Part shown: positions 18,801-25,777 of the stretch, in pieces | How positions within the stretch are numbered: the stretch's first letter is position 1 | Layout: each line of letters starts with the position of its first letter | From: Cymbomonas tetramitiformis | Taxonomy: Eukaryota > Chlorophyta > Pyramimonadophyceae > Pyramimonadales > Pyramimonadaceae | Length of the DNA: 29,051 nucleotides | Direction: 5' to 3' | Assembly: GCA_001247695.2 (NCBI GenBank) | Contig: LGRX02015650.1 | Location: forward strand, 1-29,051 | Notes under the pieces: generated by a model | Seen by the model: the letters and a program-made list of their open reading frames with translations, nothing else | Databases searched by the model: none | Told to the model about the DNA's origin: nothing | Program-made: the position numbers and the translations under genes

Positions 18801-19251
18801 TTACATCCTGAATCCGCTGCCTCAAGGCTCGCATACGCTCCACCGGAGCTTTTCTCGGTACCCGCGGTCGAGGAGTTTTCCGCCAGGGGGTGTTGAGTGG
18901 GTTGAAGGTCCACTGGGTCTCCTCTTCCTGACCATCATCCTCATCCAGTGCTGCCAGTACTGATGTCTCAGGGTTAGGGTTAGGGTCAGGGTTAGGGTTC
19001 GGGTTAGGGTTAGGGTTAGGGTCTGTGGGGTCAACGCGGGGCGTTTCGCCACGCTCGCGTTGTGGAGCCTGACGGCGATCACCAGTTCCAAGGGAGCGAT
19101 CTATACTGAACATAACGGGAGGCTTGGAGCGCTCAGGCGACGAAGTGGGTGACCTTCGTGGCGACCGCTGATGGCGCCGGGACACCAAGTGATGTTCTCG
19201 CCGGCCCTGCTCAGTGGAAAGGTTCGCTGTGTAAACAGCGGTACTGGTCAA
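15841..19251 (-). CDS. pol: Pol, first part: long N-terminal region - protease - reverse transcriptase
   Basis: A 1,136-codon frame, in fact open from 19422. The listed start is a TTG and the first ATG is at 19113, so it is probably expressed as a Gag-Pol fusion. Residues 1-600 are Pro/Arg/Glu-rich and mostly disordered, including an Asn-Pro repeat written in telomere-like DNA and a basic/aromatic patch (WRRYRRRWYRWHGK near 293-306). Retropepsin follows with VLVDSGASDEF (D650) and DIVLGGRWL. Reverse transcriptase spans about 890-1100, with CDFRAINS, SSFDAVDGFWQ (D979), LVMPMGLTNSP and the catalytic FLDD (D1041, D1042). The frame is lost after THVRQF, where the homology continues one base back in the next ORF. 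One T missing from a short T run (15891-15894 on plus) would explain this. Confidence 0.94.
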   Translation of the reverse strand: MTSTAVYTANLSTEQGRREHHLVSRRHQRSPRRSPTSSPERSKPPVMFSIDRSLGTGDRRQAPQRERGETPRVDPTDPNPNPNPNPNPDPNPNPETSVLAALDEDDGQEEETQWTFNPLNTPWRKTPRPRVPRKAPVERMRALRQRIQDVTLPAVSHPLDDSGEEGGGTSKTGPASEPPPFKLRPEVFPSTSRPAACPALAERASTSSAERTTSAARKRTGKPRGRTPKTVRDRLQHEAEVTRLGDEPPGLRGESLADRTRAWREMTHPEHMAAAALVKENEKWRGAWVPEGWRRYRRRWYRWHGKVTPDLTITEGAVQLSLETECGTIPGSGGDVGIPDAWCSLYRVHQWNQREREAAEEAAHLALPSTTSGDSLSLDSAEPSDANPATTLDLTLSPSSSQPATSGDISDLEDSQRSLNFTQQLMERQLAAARSENNPSVLTTVTEGVEPTPLKTIQEETHLELLLTIQKQQRHRLRPILEGNEAVAAPANVTNAQAAPREEETPSFTQKSEPEDSAGEEEEEKISIQPLRSYPLESRTQSRARRRAQGQERRAKERQLQADRDLEGGWYFGPDPRSQPAPPRTRPIRSKQRVPLHHPVRAAICAHLRRDGQVMWNQDSQLTAIRDKEGTLLLVFWALLKGQRVRVLVDSGASDEFISSECVKRLNLTVRANGMTLNVTLADGSVQTSAQVAYGKLTAETSEGTYSEVIKMRVLPLGIKADIVLGGRWLRHLSPVTLDYDGWGSVKFRQHGKSVRIRGCSPGRSSTRKGERTAMALEPMVMLSAAQATKEIKAYRRRYAGMDSAATPHDILVAYATPLVGTSMLSAVATSENLEDPSISPEWRKKFQKLIESFSPRVIREALPNFDALRKDEVAHVRLQEGWNGIAPAKRPYKMSMVELTQLRERLDELLSKGYIRPSSSPFAAPVLMVPKPGKPEVLRMVCDFRAINSLTVKDKYPLPDIQQLFDSMHGAKYFSSFDAVDGFWQMAMASEDVEKTAFTSPYGSYEWLVMPMGLTNSPSCYQRRMQRALGHLPFVRIFLDDCILFSNTLEEHLSHLQQFLEVCENQGIYLKESKCQLLQTQIRFLGHVISREGSQPQHDKLAAIRDWPALENATHVRQFWGWLGTTGGTCWASLK
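15891..15894 (-). other. Apparent one-base frameshift in pol
   Basis: The conserved Gypsy block FLGLAGYYRR is split: VRQF is in the upstream frame and LGLAGYYRR in the -1 frame, joined across AAAA (TTTT on the element strand). The zero-frame codons CAA TTT TGG do not form a canonical X-XXY-YYZ slippery site. A lost T, or a homopolymer miscall, is more likely than programmed shifting. Confidence 0.85.
18971..19022. repeat. Telomere-like TTAGGG repeat inside pol
   Basis: About eight GGGTTA hexamers with two variants (GGGTCA, GGGTTC). On the coding strand they are CCCTAA repeats translated as Asn-Pro and Asp-Pro dipeptides (residues about 76-94 of the first Pol ORF). The array sits in mid-ORF, so it is not a chromosome end. 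Confidence 0.92.
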
Positions 19252-19441
19252 CGAGGGTTCATCCCGTAGGGTTCTGGTTCTGTCGAGATGGCGTTGTCGC
19301 CTCTGATCGGCAGACCAGGTGAATCCGTACCCTCGAGCGGCCAGAGGGTTGGGGGTGGCGGAGGATCTTTCTGGGTATTCCCTCGGTTGTGGGCGAAGGC
19401 TGTACTCCTTGCCCAGGGGCGGTTACCCATACCGCCCTGTC

Positions 19442-19461
19442 GCCGGCGTCCCGCCGGCGGG
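19442..19461 (-). promoter_or_regulatory. GC-rich stem-loop just after the Gag stop codon
   Basis: On the element strand CGCCGGCG-GGA-CGCCGGCG begins about nine bases after the TGA of Gag ORF2 (19469-19471). Each arm is also self-complementary. A strong stem at this spacing is typical of stop-codon readthrough stimulators, and the frame beyond the TGA stays open for 69 codons, overlapping the pol frame (open from 19422). A recoding role is inferred. Confidence 0.45.
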
Positions 19462-19468
19462 AGGACAC

Positions 19469-21289
19469 TCAGTCCTCCTCCTCCGCAGATTGCTGACCCG
19501 AGGAGGACGCTGCGGCCGATTCCTCGTTCTGAAAATACTCCAGCGCTTCCGCTTCATCTTCCAAATCCTCCCATTCTGTCTCCAGCGCTGCGATATGAGA
19601 TTCATTTGCAGCACGGCGGCGTGCCAAACGAGCTGGGGCGTCAGCAATCCAGGCTCGTTTCTTGGCCTCGTCGGGACAGTTAGCCCATAAATGGGAGTCA
19701 GAGTTGCAGACGTAACATCGGCGTGGCGGCCGGGTCAATCCCGCCGGGCTGGGCGGCACGGCGTGCTGCACCCTGAGGTCGGCGGGGTCGGGGTCAGTAG
19801 CATCTTCCTCCCCAGCGTCCTGCACGGCGTTAAGTCTGGAGGACGAGCGACCATTCCTCCAGGCAGGACTTCGGTTCGCAGGTGCTGATACGGGAGAGGT
19901 TCGTGCTGCGGTCAGAGCTTCACTGCGCTCCAATTTGGTGGCCACAGTGATGATATGCTGCAGCGCGGTGGATCCGGGATGATTGCTTTCCCAATCTGCT
20001 GGACTTTGCAGATCCAACCGATCCTCAATAAGGCGATCCATGACAGCTTGCTTCAGTCGCAGTCCAGACCAGAACTGATATAATAGCTGCTGTTGGCTGA
20101 TGGCGTGGCAGTTGGGCATGGCGTCTGCCAATAACTGGACTACCTCGTGCCAGGATACCAGACGAGTGGCGAACAAACGCGCAGTTTCTTCTCGTCGCTG
20201 CGCCATGCGCATCACGGTCCCCGCTAGTCCTACCAGCGCGATGTCATCCAGTACGCTCCTGGCTACGTCGGCCAGGAAAGGCGCCAAAGTGGCGTAACGC
20301 CGGTTCCAGGCCTCCGAGTTCAACATTCCACCTTGCTTGAGAAAAGTTAGGGATCGCGGCTGTAGTTTGCGTTGAGCCACTTCCTTCAAGATCTCCGGCA
20401 TGGTGATCATGGTTAGGTCTAGGCGATAAGCACTCATGTGACCCAGGGCGAAGGTGACTACGCCCATTGACAGAAAATTGACCAGCGCTTCAGAAAAAGG
20501 TGGAAGCGCGGCAATATCTGCGTCAGTGGTGATTAGGTCAGCGGAGGAGGGGTACATAGGAATGTCTCTGATCAGCTTGAGCACATCAGCCACTGTCTTG
20601 GATTCTCGGTAGACATCACTTGGGGAAGCTGCTCCCATAAGATCGTGGTGCCCTGGGAATTGAGAAAGGCGCTGGTCTACTGGCAGGAGTCCCGGGGCCG
20701 CTGGCAAGGAATTTCCAGGCGATCTGTACTCTGCAGCGCTGGGAACACCAGAGGGAAACCGATTGACGCCCAGTCTAGCCGGGACTGTGGCGGGAGTTGG
20801 TTGGTTGCCAGCCGCCATTCCTCTAAACAAGTACGCCTCGGAAGATGAAAATGCTGCCCAGATTTGGAGTCCCAGGGGGTCAAATTCTGTCAGCTCGGAC
20901 TCTAAGGCATTTTCCGCGATGGTTACCCATGAGTACAAGGGCAGGCGTCTCTGCTGAGTTCCAGTACGGCTTTCCGCGCAACGCCGCGCTTCATCCACTT
21001 GCGTTTTCTCCACTTCCAGAGTGAAAGCGTCACTGCCCTCAATCTCAGTCAGGCGCACAGGAGTATGCACTGACCCATGCTGCGCCAAGTCTTGGATGTC
21101 CACTCCGATGTGCCGCATAGTCATCCAAATCCGATTGGTATCGGTTATGAAGTGACTGGCGCTTCCAGGCATGGTTGGCAGGCGGTAAGAGTATTGTGCC
21201 TCAGCGCCGTGGCTGACAGTAACTGCGGAGGAAGAGGACAGGTGATTTCTCAACCAGAAGGAGGCTCCTTCTAAAGTCCATAACAACAC
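19469..21289 (-). CDS. gag: Gag ORF2: capsid-like region and CCHC zinc knuckle
   Basis: A 606-codon frame. The listed start is a GTG and a stop lies just upstream at 21296-21298, so how translation enters is uncertain. Candidates are a frameshift from ORF1, which it overlaps by 89 bases in the +1 frame, or internal initiation. Residues about 220-460 form a mostly helical Ala/Leu-rich segment consistent with a Gag capsid domain. A single knuckle C525-x2-C528-x4-H533-x4-C538 (CYVCNSDSHLWANC) binds RNA in this family. The tail is Glu-rich (EWEDLEDEAEALEYFQNEE). It would package the element RNA in virus-like particles. The assignment rests on the knuckle and on the position just before protease. 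Confidence 0.82.
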   Translation of the reverse strand: MLLWTLEGASFWLRNHLSSSSAVTVSHGAEAQYSYRLPTMPGSASHFITDTNRIWMTMRHIGVDIQDLAQHGSVHTPVRLTEIEGSDAFTLEVEKTQVDEARRCAESRTGTQQRRLPLYSWVTIAENALESELTEFDPLGLQIWAAFSSSEAYLFRGMAAGNQPTPATVPARLGVNRFPSGVPSAAEYRSPGNSLPAAPGLLPVDQRLSQFPGHHDLMGAASPSDVYRESKTVADVLKLIRDIPMYPSSADLITTDADIAALPPFSEALVNFLSMGVVTFALGHMSAYRLDLTMITMPEILKEVAQRKLQPRSLTFLKQGGMLNSEAWNRRYATLAPFLADVARSVLDDIALVGLAGTVMRMAQRREETARLFATRLVSWHEVVQLLADAMPNCHAISQQQLLYQFWSGLRLKQAVMDRLIEDRLDLQSPADWESNHPGSTALQHIITVATKLERSEALTAARTSPVSAPANRSPAWRNGRSSSRLNAVQDAGEEDATDPDPADLRVQHAVPPSPAGLTRPPRRCYVCNSDSHLWANCPDEAKKRAWIADAPARLARRRAANESHIAALETEWEDLEDEAEALEYFQNEESAAASSSGQQSAEEED

Positions 21290-23560
21290 GTCTAGCTAGA
21301 CGCCGGTGTCGTGGTTCACCATTGTCTGAAGGCGGGGGCGAGTTTCCTGGTGACGGTTGATCAGGCTCAGCGGAGTCAGAAGGCGATGAGCCGGTAGCCG
21401 GTGGATCTGGCTGAAATGGGGCCGGCGCCGGATGAGCCGGTGCCGGAGCCGGTTGAGCCGGTGCTGGAGCCGGTTGAGCCGGTGCGGGAACCGGTTGAGC
21501 CGGTGCTGGTACCAGCCAGGGACCTGATCCAGCTGCTGGCGCCGGTGCACCTGGTAAACCGCTCGCCCATCCTAAGGTGTGCTGGTAGGGCGTCATAGGT
21601 GGAGCGCCCACCGCTGGTAGAACCGAAGTCAGATGCGGATAGTGTTGGAGCACTTGCTGATGTAGATTTTGCATGTACTCTGATACTTCTAACATCATCT
21701 GATTCTGCATTAGGGATTGATGCTGATGGTTCAGTGCGGGGACCGAGGCATCTGAGGGCGTTCTGGCTGAGGCGGGGTCAGAGAAGAGTGCTCTGCGCTG
21801 TTCTGCCAGGCGCTGCGGGTTCTGTTCCCATCTCTGATGGCGCCTCTCCCGGCGAGAAAGCTGGTTCACTGAGTCTGAGTTCAGAGGTAAGTTTCTGACT
21901 GGAATTCTGCTGAGGACATCCGCTTGAGAAGGGGGTTCGATGACTGTTAGGTTGCGGTTAAGATGCGGCTGGTAGGCTGCGAGTCCAACGCCACGCCTGA
22001 GTGCGAGGTCTGCGTAACTGACTGAGCTGACTGGCTGCTCCGTAGTTGTTGAGGTCAGCGAGGTAGTCAAAGGTCTGGACTCGCGGTTCAACAGGGACTC
22101 GGGCATATCCGTAGTTGTTGAGGTCAGCGAGGTAGTCAAAGGTCTGGACTCGCGGTTCAACAGGGACTCGGGCATATCCGTAGTTGTTGAGGTCAGCGAG
22201 GTAGTCAAAGGTCTGGACTCGCAGTTCAACAGGGACTCGAGCATATCCGTAACCGTAGCTGCCTCCGTAGTCGCCTGAGTCAGTGAGGGCGTCAGTGAAG
22301 TTGCCTCGCTGTCTATCTCGGACTCAAAAGTCACCGATAACCTTGCCATAGAGTCACCGATCACCTTAGGTTCCGTAACGGTATCGGTAATCGGTGAGGT
22401 CAGCGAATGCCCAGAACATGCTATGCTTATGTGGCGTGGGCCACCTGTCAAGCCGGAGCCACCTGTCCTCCCCGCTGCCCCCACCTCCCCGTTGCTTGTT
22501 GAGGAGGGAGTTGGATGCATTGAGTGTGCCATGAGTTCGCCAGCAATGCTTTGGTGCGTGTCTTCTGACCTCCCCGCTGCCCCCACACCCCCTTGGTTAG
22601 GGCGCGGAGTCCAGGCGAGATTCTCACCCGGCTGCTGGCGCTTTCGCCAGTTGGCCACATCAGAGCGGGAAGGAAATTGACGAAGTCCTGGTTTCTGCTC
22701 ATTCGCCTCATTCTGCATGTGCTGCTCACATGCTGCAATTTTGACCTCGGTCATTTCGCGCACGGCGATCGGGTCGCGAGGTGGTCGGCCAGCCGGTAGA
22801 GGTTGTCCCACAGAGGCTGCTCCCGCGGACTCAGCCTGAAGCGCGTTCTCGCTGAATGGCGTGGGCAGCTGGCCGTGCGGGGAGGTCATCACCGTAGCTC
22901 CAGACCAAGTGTGTGGAGTCCTGTAGGAGTTCAAAGGACTTCGCGGTCTTGGAGCTGGAGGACTCATGTCGCGCGTCCGTGGTGGGCTCCTGCAGCGCGG
23001 CGGTGGCGGGGTCCGGTCTCGAGTCCGAGGCGGGCTTCGCTGGCGCGGAGCTGGAGGGCTCAGGTCGCGGCTTCCTGGCAATCGCAGGATGCCAGGGGAA
23101 GGAGAGGTCAAGTTGACATACCGCTGGGGAGTCGCCCTCATGTTTCGCCCTGCACCAGGGGTGTCAACAGTCAGCACCCTTGGTGACGCCGCTCTTGCAT
23201 GACGCAGGGGCGGATTAGGGCGCGGTTTAGGTACCGTTACAGCCTCCTCCAGGGAAGGTGTCACACAAGCGGTTCCAGAGTCCAGAGCCAGAGGAGTCAC
23301 GCTGTTAAACTCAGGAGCATCAGCTGACAGGGTCGACTTCTTCTTGGGTATCTGGAAGCTTGGCGCACCTGCTGCTGTCGCAGCCGTGGCGGCTGACCCG
23401 GAGAGGGCGCCTTGTAGGTGCCCTTCGCCCCCTTGCCAGTGGTTCCAGTGGCTGCAGCACCTCTCGTGCTGCGCTGGCTGGCCTGTCGTCCCCTTGTACG
23501 CCTGGGAGTCGACGTAGGCGACGTTGGAGGTGAGCGTCCCGTGTTGGCGTTTTGCATCAT
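21201..23560 (-). CDS. gag: Gag ORF1: long proline-rich N-terminal protein
   Basis: Two ATGs at 23555-23560, about 200 bases after the 5' LTR, give a natural start (MMQNANTGRSPPTSPTSTP). That frame runs 87 codons to 23297. Sensible sequence (FQIPKKKSTLSADAPEFNSV) appears in the adjacent frame, which is open from about 23560 and runs to 21201, so a frame change lies near 23345-23400. The product of about 780 aa is low-complexity: RSPPRTRD repeats resembling RS proteins, a 23-aa x 3 repeat (TDMPESLLN...), an Arg-rich patch (SRRERRHQRWEQNPQR), a possible coiled stretch (EVSEYMQNLHQQVLQHYPHL) and a C-terminal Pro-Ala-Gln tract. It has no zinc knuckle. It is probably an N-terminal Gag extension, but I recognise no family. 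Confidence 0.65.
21418..21515. repeat. Coding minisatellite, Pro-Ala-Gln tract
   Basis: Tandem variants of GAGCCGGTGC(T/G)GG(A/T)(G/A)CCGGTT encode PAPAQPAPAPAQ near the Gag ORF1 C-terminus. Confidence 0.85.
22041..22247. repeat. 69-bp x 3 tandem repeat in Gag ORF1
   Basis: Copies start at 22041, 22110 and 22179 (CGTAGTTGTTGAGGTCAGCG). They keep frame and encode a 23-aa unit (TDM(P/L)ESLLN(R/C)ESRPL...). Copies 1 and 2 are practically identical and copy 3 differs slightly, which suggests recent expansion. Confidence 0.95.
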
Positions 23561-23745
23561 GTTGAAATTAAGAGTGGAAAAGTGTAAATCTGACCGTTGG
23601 GGAAGTCAAATCACTTCCAAGTGAAGACTTCTTGAGCACGTGACTGTATCCGAGCCGGAGCTCAAGGGTCAGTCAGAGGTAAATCTGCTTCAATCTTGGG
23701 GCACAGGTCCGTAGTCGGCAATTTTGCAGTGTACAAAATTGCAAT
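23561..23745 (-). other. Leader between primer site and Gag start
   Basis: Untranslated leader of about 185 bases. It would hold packaging and dimerisation signals. I see no clear structure in it. Confidence 0.5.
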
Positions 23746-23757
23746 GTTCTGATACCA
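23746..23757 (-). promoter_or_regulatory. Primer-binding site for initiator tRNA-Met
   Basis: Immediately after the 5' LTR the element strand reads TGGTATCAGAAC. The first ten bases match the complement of the eukaryotic initiator tRNA-Met 3' end, the usual primer for plant and algal LTR elements. Confidence 0.93.
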
Positions 23758-25080
23758 GTTGAACAAGGCTACAATTCAAGCAATTGCAATATCTTTATGG
23801 CAGGAAAGATTGACCAGTAAATTAACAGGTTGAGCAACAGCTCCTCCAAATAGTTACTTCAAGTTAGAACAGCCTCCAAATGGGCAATATTCATGTCTTA
23901 TACTTTCAAGGCGCGCAATTCATATCTCTAATCGATCTGTCCCATGTCAGCTGGCATATCATCATCTGCCACCTATACAAATCCTAATCAGAGAATCTGC
24001 ATTTGGACAATCCTAATCAAGACAGTTGATTTCATTGTCCCTTGCTGATCTTCGCCTTCTTCCTACGAGGAGCCACGTCCAGCACTTCTTCTTCATCACT
24101 GTCACTGCTCATGGTGCATTTCAAATGAGTGATATACTCATGTGTCCAACATCTCGGATATTTCCTAGATTGCCTCTTCGTCTCTTCAGACACCCCAGCC
24201 TTATTCTCAACCATTGAAGTCAATCCAGTATCCGACCCATATGGTTTCTTTGGTGGTACATGAACAGTTTCCACCACAGAGTCTGGGGCATCCTCAGATA
24301 TGGCCTCAGACTTCTGCTCGGTAATAGGCTGATCATCGGGCTGAACAGGTGAGGTCGGGGAGGTGCCCTTTGGTACCCAGTGAAGTTCACCCTTCTCATC
24401 CATGATCAATTGCAGTCCCAATCTCTTCAACCTTCGAGCTTCAGCTTGTTCTTCAGCATCGTCAGCTACCAAGTCATCGAACTCGCTGACGTCATCCTCG
24501 GTGTCATCATATTCAGGCGAAGTTGGCTCCCATTTCGGACTGGCAGTGTCCATGTCATATATGACACCCGCGTCATCTTTGTCATCCGAACCTGGTAGTT
24601 TATCCTTACTGTTAGTGACACCCGCGTCATCATTGTCATCAGAATTTGGTAACTTCTCCTTACTCCAGGACACAGCGCCTGTATCCGAATCTTCACTGTT
24701 CGTAGGCGCTGAGTGTATAGGCTTACGCCCCTTGTAGGGAATTCCACGATATTCGTCATCGTCAATCACAATCGTCGGATTCCAGTACGCGATCCCAACG
24801 CGGCTGATCGGTAATGAGAATGGCGCTACCGGCGCCTTCAACTGAGTGGCGTCTTCTAGAAACCAGCCGCCGCCCCTATTACGCTCCCAGCGGCGTAGCG
24901 CACCAGAAGGGTGTACGATAATATGCCGCCAGCTATAATCAAGTCCAGGCTTTCGCTCCCCATAGTACGAAGTCAATGGCTCGGGAGTCCCCTTCCGAGC
25001 CCATTGCCATCTCACTGCCCCAGTATGCATAAATACAATATGCCAATCGAATGGCTTGGCCGGGCTATTGTTCCCTGGCA
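23758..25080 (-). repeat. 5' LTR of the chromovirus, 1,323 bp
   Basis: Same length as the 3' LTR with about 11 substitutions and no gaps seen. It borders the primer site inside and CACCT outside. It should contain promoter, R and poly(A) signals, but the long ORF occupies most of it. Confidence 0.95.
24032..25030 (-). CDS. LTR-encoded accessory protein, 5' LTR copy (~332 aa)
   Basis: Second copy of the LTR ORF, with the first ATG at 25030 and the frame open to 25081. Ten of the 11 LTR differences fall inside it. By my reading six change an amino acid (for example SWR for SWQ, KLPN for KLPD, YITH for YITQ), four are silent, and none breaks the frame. The W-rich repeated module (DWHIVFMHTGAVRWQW, SWRHIIVHPSGALRRW, LQLIMDEKGELHW), the acidic middle and the basic tail are all kept. 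Expression from this copy would need initiation upstream of or early in the LTR, so the 3' copy is the more likely source. Confidence 0.6.
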   Translation of the reverse strand: MHTGAVRWQWARKGTPEPLTSYYGERKPGLDYSWRHIIVHPSGALRRWERNRGGGWFLEDATQLKAPVAPFSLPISRVGIAYWNPTIVIDDDEYRGIPYKGRKPIHSAPTNSEDSDTGAVSWSKEKLPNSDDNDDAGVTNSKDKLPGSDDKDDAGVIYDMDTASPKWEPTSPEYDDTEDDVSEFDDLVADDAEEQAEARRLKRLGLQLIMDEKGELHWVPKGTSPTSPVQPDDQPITEQKSEAISEDAPDSVVETVHVPPKKPYGSDTGLTSMVENKAGVSEETKRQSRKYPRCWTHEYITHLKCTMSSDSDEEEVLDVAPRRKKAKISKGQ

Positions 25081-25085
25081 CACCT
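25081..25085. repeat. Ty3/Gypsy target-site duplication, right copy
   Basis: CACCT, identical to 10451-10455. Confidence 0.9.
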
Positions 25086-25094
25086 GTTCTCGAC

Positions 25095-25115
25095 AGGTGT
25101 AAAATGGGACAGTAG
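25095..25115. repeat. Right half of the split palindrome
   Basis: Begins AGGTGTAAAATGGGACAG and is the exact reverse complement of 10435-10455. It lies nine bases beyond the target duplication. Confidence 0.9.
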
Positions 25116-25140
25116 AGAGGTTCCGATTTTCGATTACAGG

Positions 25141-25619
25141 TTACGGATTACAAGTTAGTGGCATCGTCATCGCGACTATCCCGTAATCTGGAATGCCATA
25201 ACTCGGAATGCATGTGAAATGCAAAATGGTTTCCGGAATCTGTCCAAACACGAAACAGAATTCCCAACTAGTTAAGGATGTCATCATCGAAAGCGAAAGC
25301 ACCACAAGAACACGAGCGAAGGGAATCGGACGGGCGGCGAGATGCCTTGAAATCTTATTCCGACGTGGCGCGCCGCGATGCTCGTATTTCTGAGTGTCGC
25401 CCTTCGTTGAAAGCGTCGCGTTCATGGGCTCGTGGCGCAGTGGTGTCAAGGGGAGTAACTATAGTAGTATCGGAGCTTGGTGGTATACGAGACACGACTG
25501 CAGTAACAACGCGTGTGGCACACCACGTAAATCAAATTGACCGCTAGATTAGAGGAATCTGCACAATATTCGAAATCTGCGATGTTGAACCGAATCGAAG
25601 CTTAACTTGTAACCCGTAA
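25141..25619. mobile_element. Possible MITE with 17-bp terminal inverted repeats
   Basis: TTACGGATTACAAGTTA (25141-25157) and TAACTTGTAACCCGTAA (25603-25619) are inverted copies with one mismatch, 479 bp apart. There is no coding content and no clear target duplication, so it could also be a chance arrangement of a dispersed repeat word that recurs just to the right. Confidence 0.4.
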
Positions 25620-25693
25620 GTCGGGGAAATTTTGTCCCGAACTACGGAGGAATTAACAGTGACGTCCCGAAGTTCGTCAGGAACACGTTTTCC

Positions 25694-25760
25694 CGGATTA
25701 CAAGTTAAGGTCATCGATGTCATGAAAAAAAGGGAATCTATGACCTTAACTTGTAATCCG
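25694..25760. repeat. Perfect 21-bp inverted repeat with 25-base loop
   Basis: Arms at 25694-25714 (CGGATTACAAGTTAAGGTCA...) and 25740-25760 are exact reverse complements. The arm word ACGGATTACAAGTTA is the one that ends the neighbouring 25141-25619 segment, so these are related sequences. Confidence 0.85.
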
Positions 25761-25777
25761 TAGAGCACGTCGCACAG

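Larger units (their letters stand above)
10456..25080 (-). mobile_element. Ty3/Gypsy chromovirus with two DNA methyltransferase domains, 14.6 kb
   Basis: A full-length LTR retrotransposon reading leftward. The order from its 5' end is: LTR (23758-25080), tRNA-iMet primer site, Gag ORF1, Gag ORF2 with CCHC knuckle, protease-RT, RNase H, Dam-like adenine methyltransferase, integrase with GPY/F module, chromodomain, C5-cytosine methyltransferase, polypurine tract, LTR (10456-11778). RT before integrase makes it Ty3/Gypsy, and the C-terminal chromodomain makes it a chromovirus. I count 11 differences between the LTRs (about 0.8%), so the insertion is young. Most elements of this group are 5-8 kb. 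The excess here comes from the long Gag region, the ~600-aa pre-protease segment, the two methyltransferase domains and the long LTRs. Frame breaks near 23350-23400 and at 15891-15894 interrupt this copy. Confidence 0.97.

Noticed and set aside
18971..19022. Chromosome end or interstitial telomere scar
   Set aside because: The hexamers are in frame inside pol and flanked by Pol coding sequence on both sides, so they belong to the element.
22041..22247. CRISPR-like array
   Set aside because: The three 69-bp units are contiguous without spacers and are translated in frame as a 23-aa repeat in a eukaryotic retroelement.
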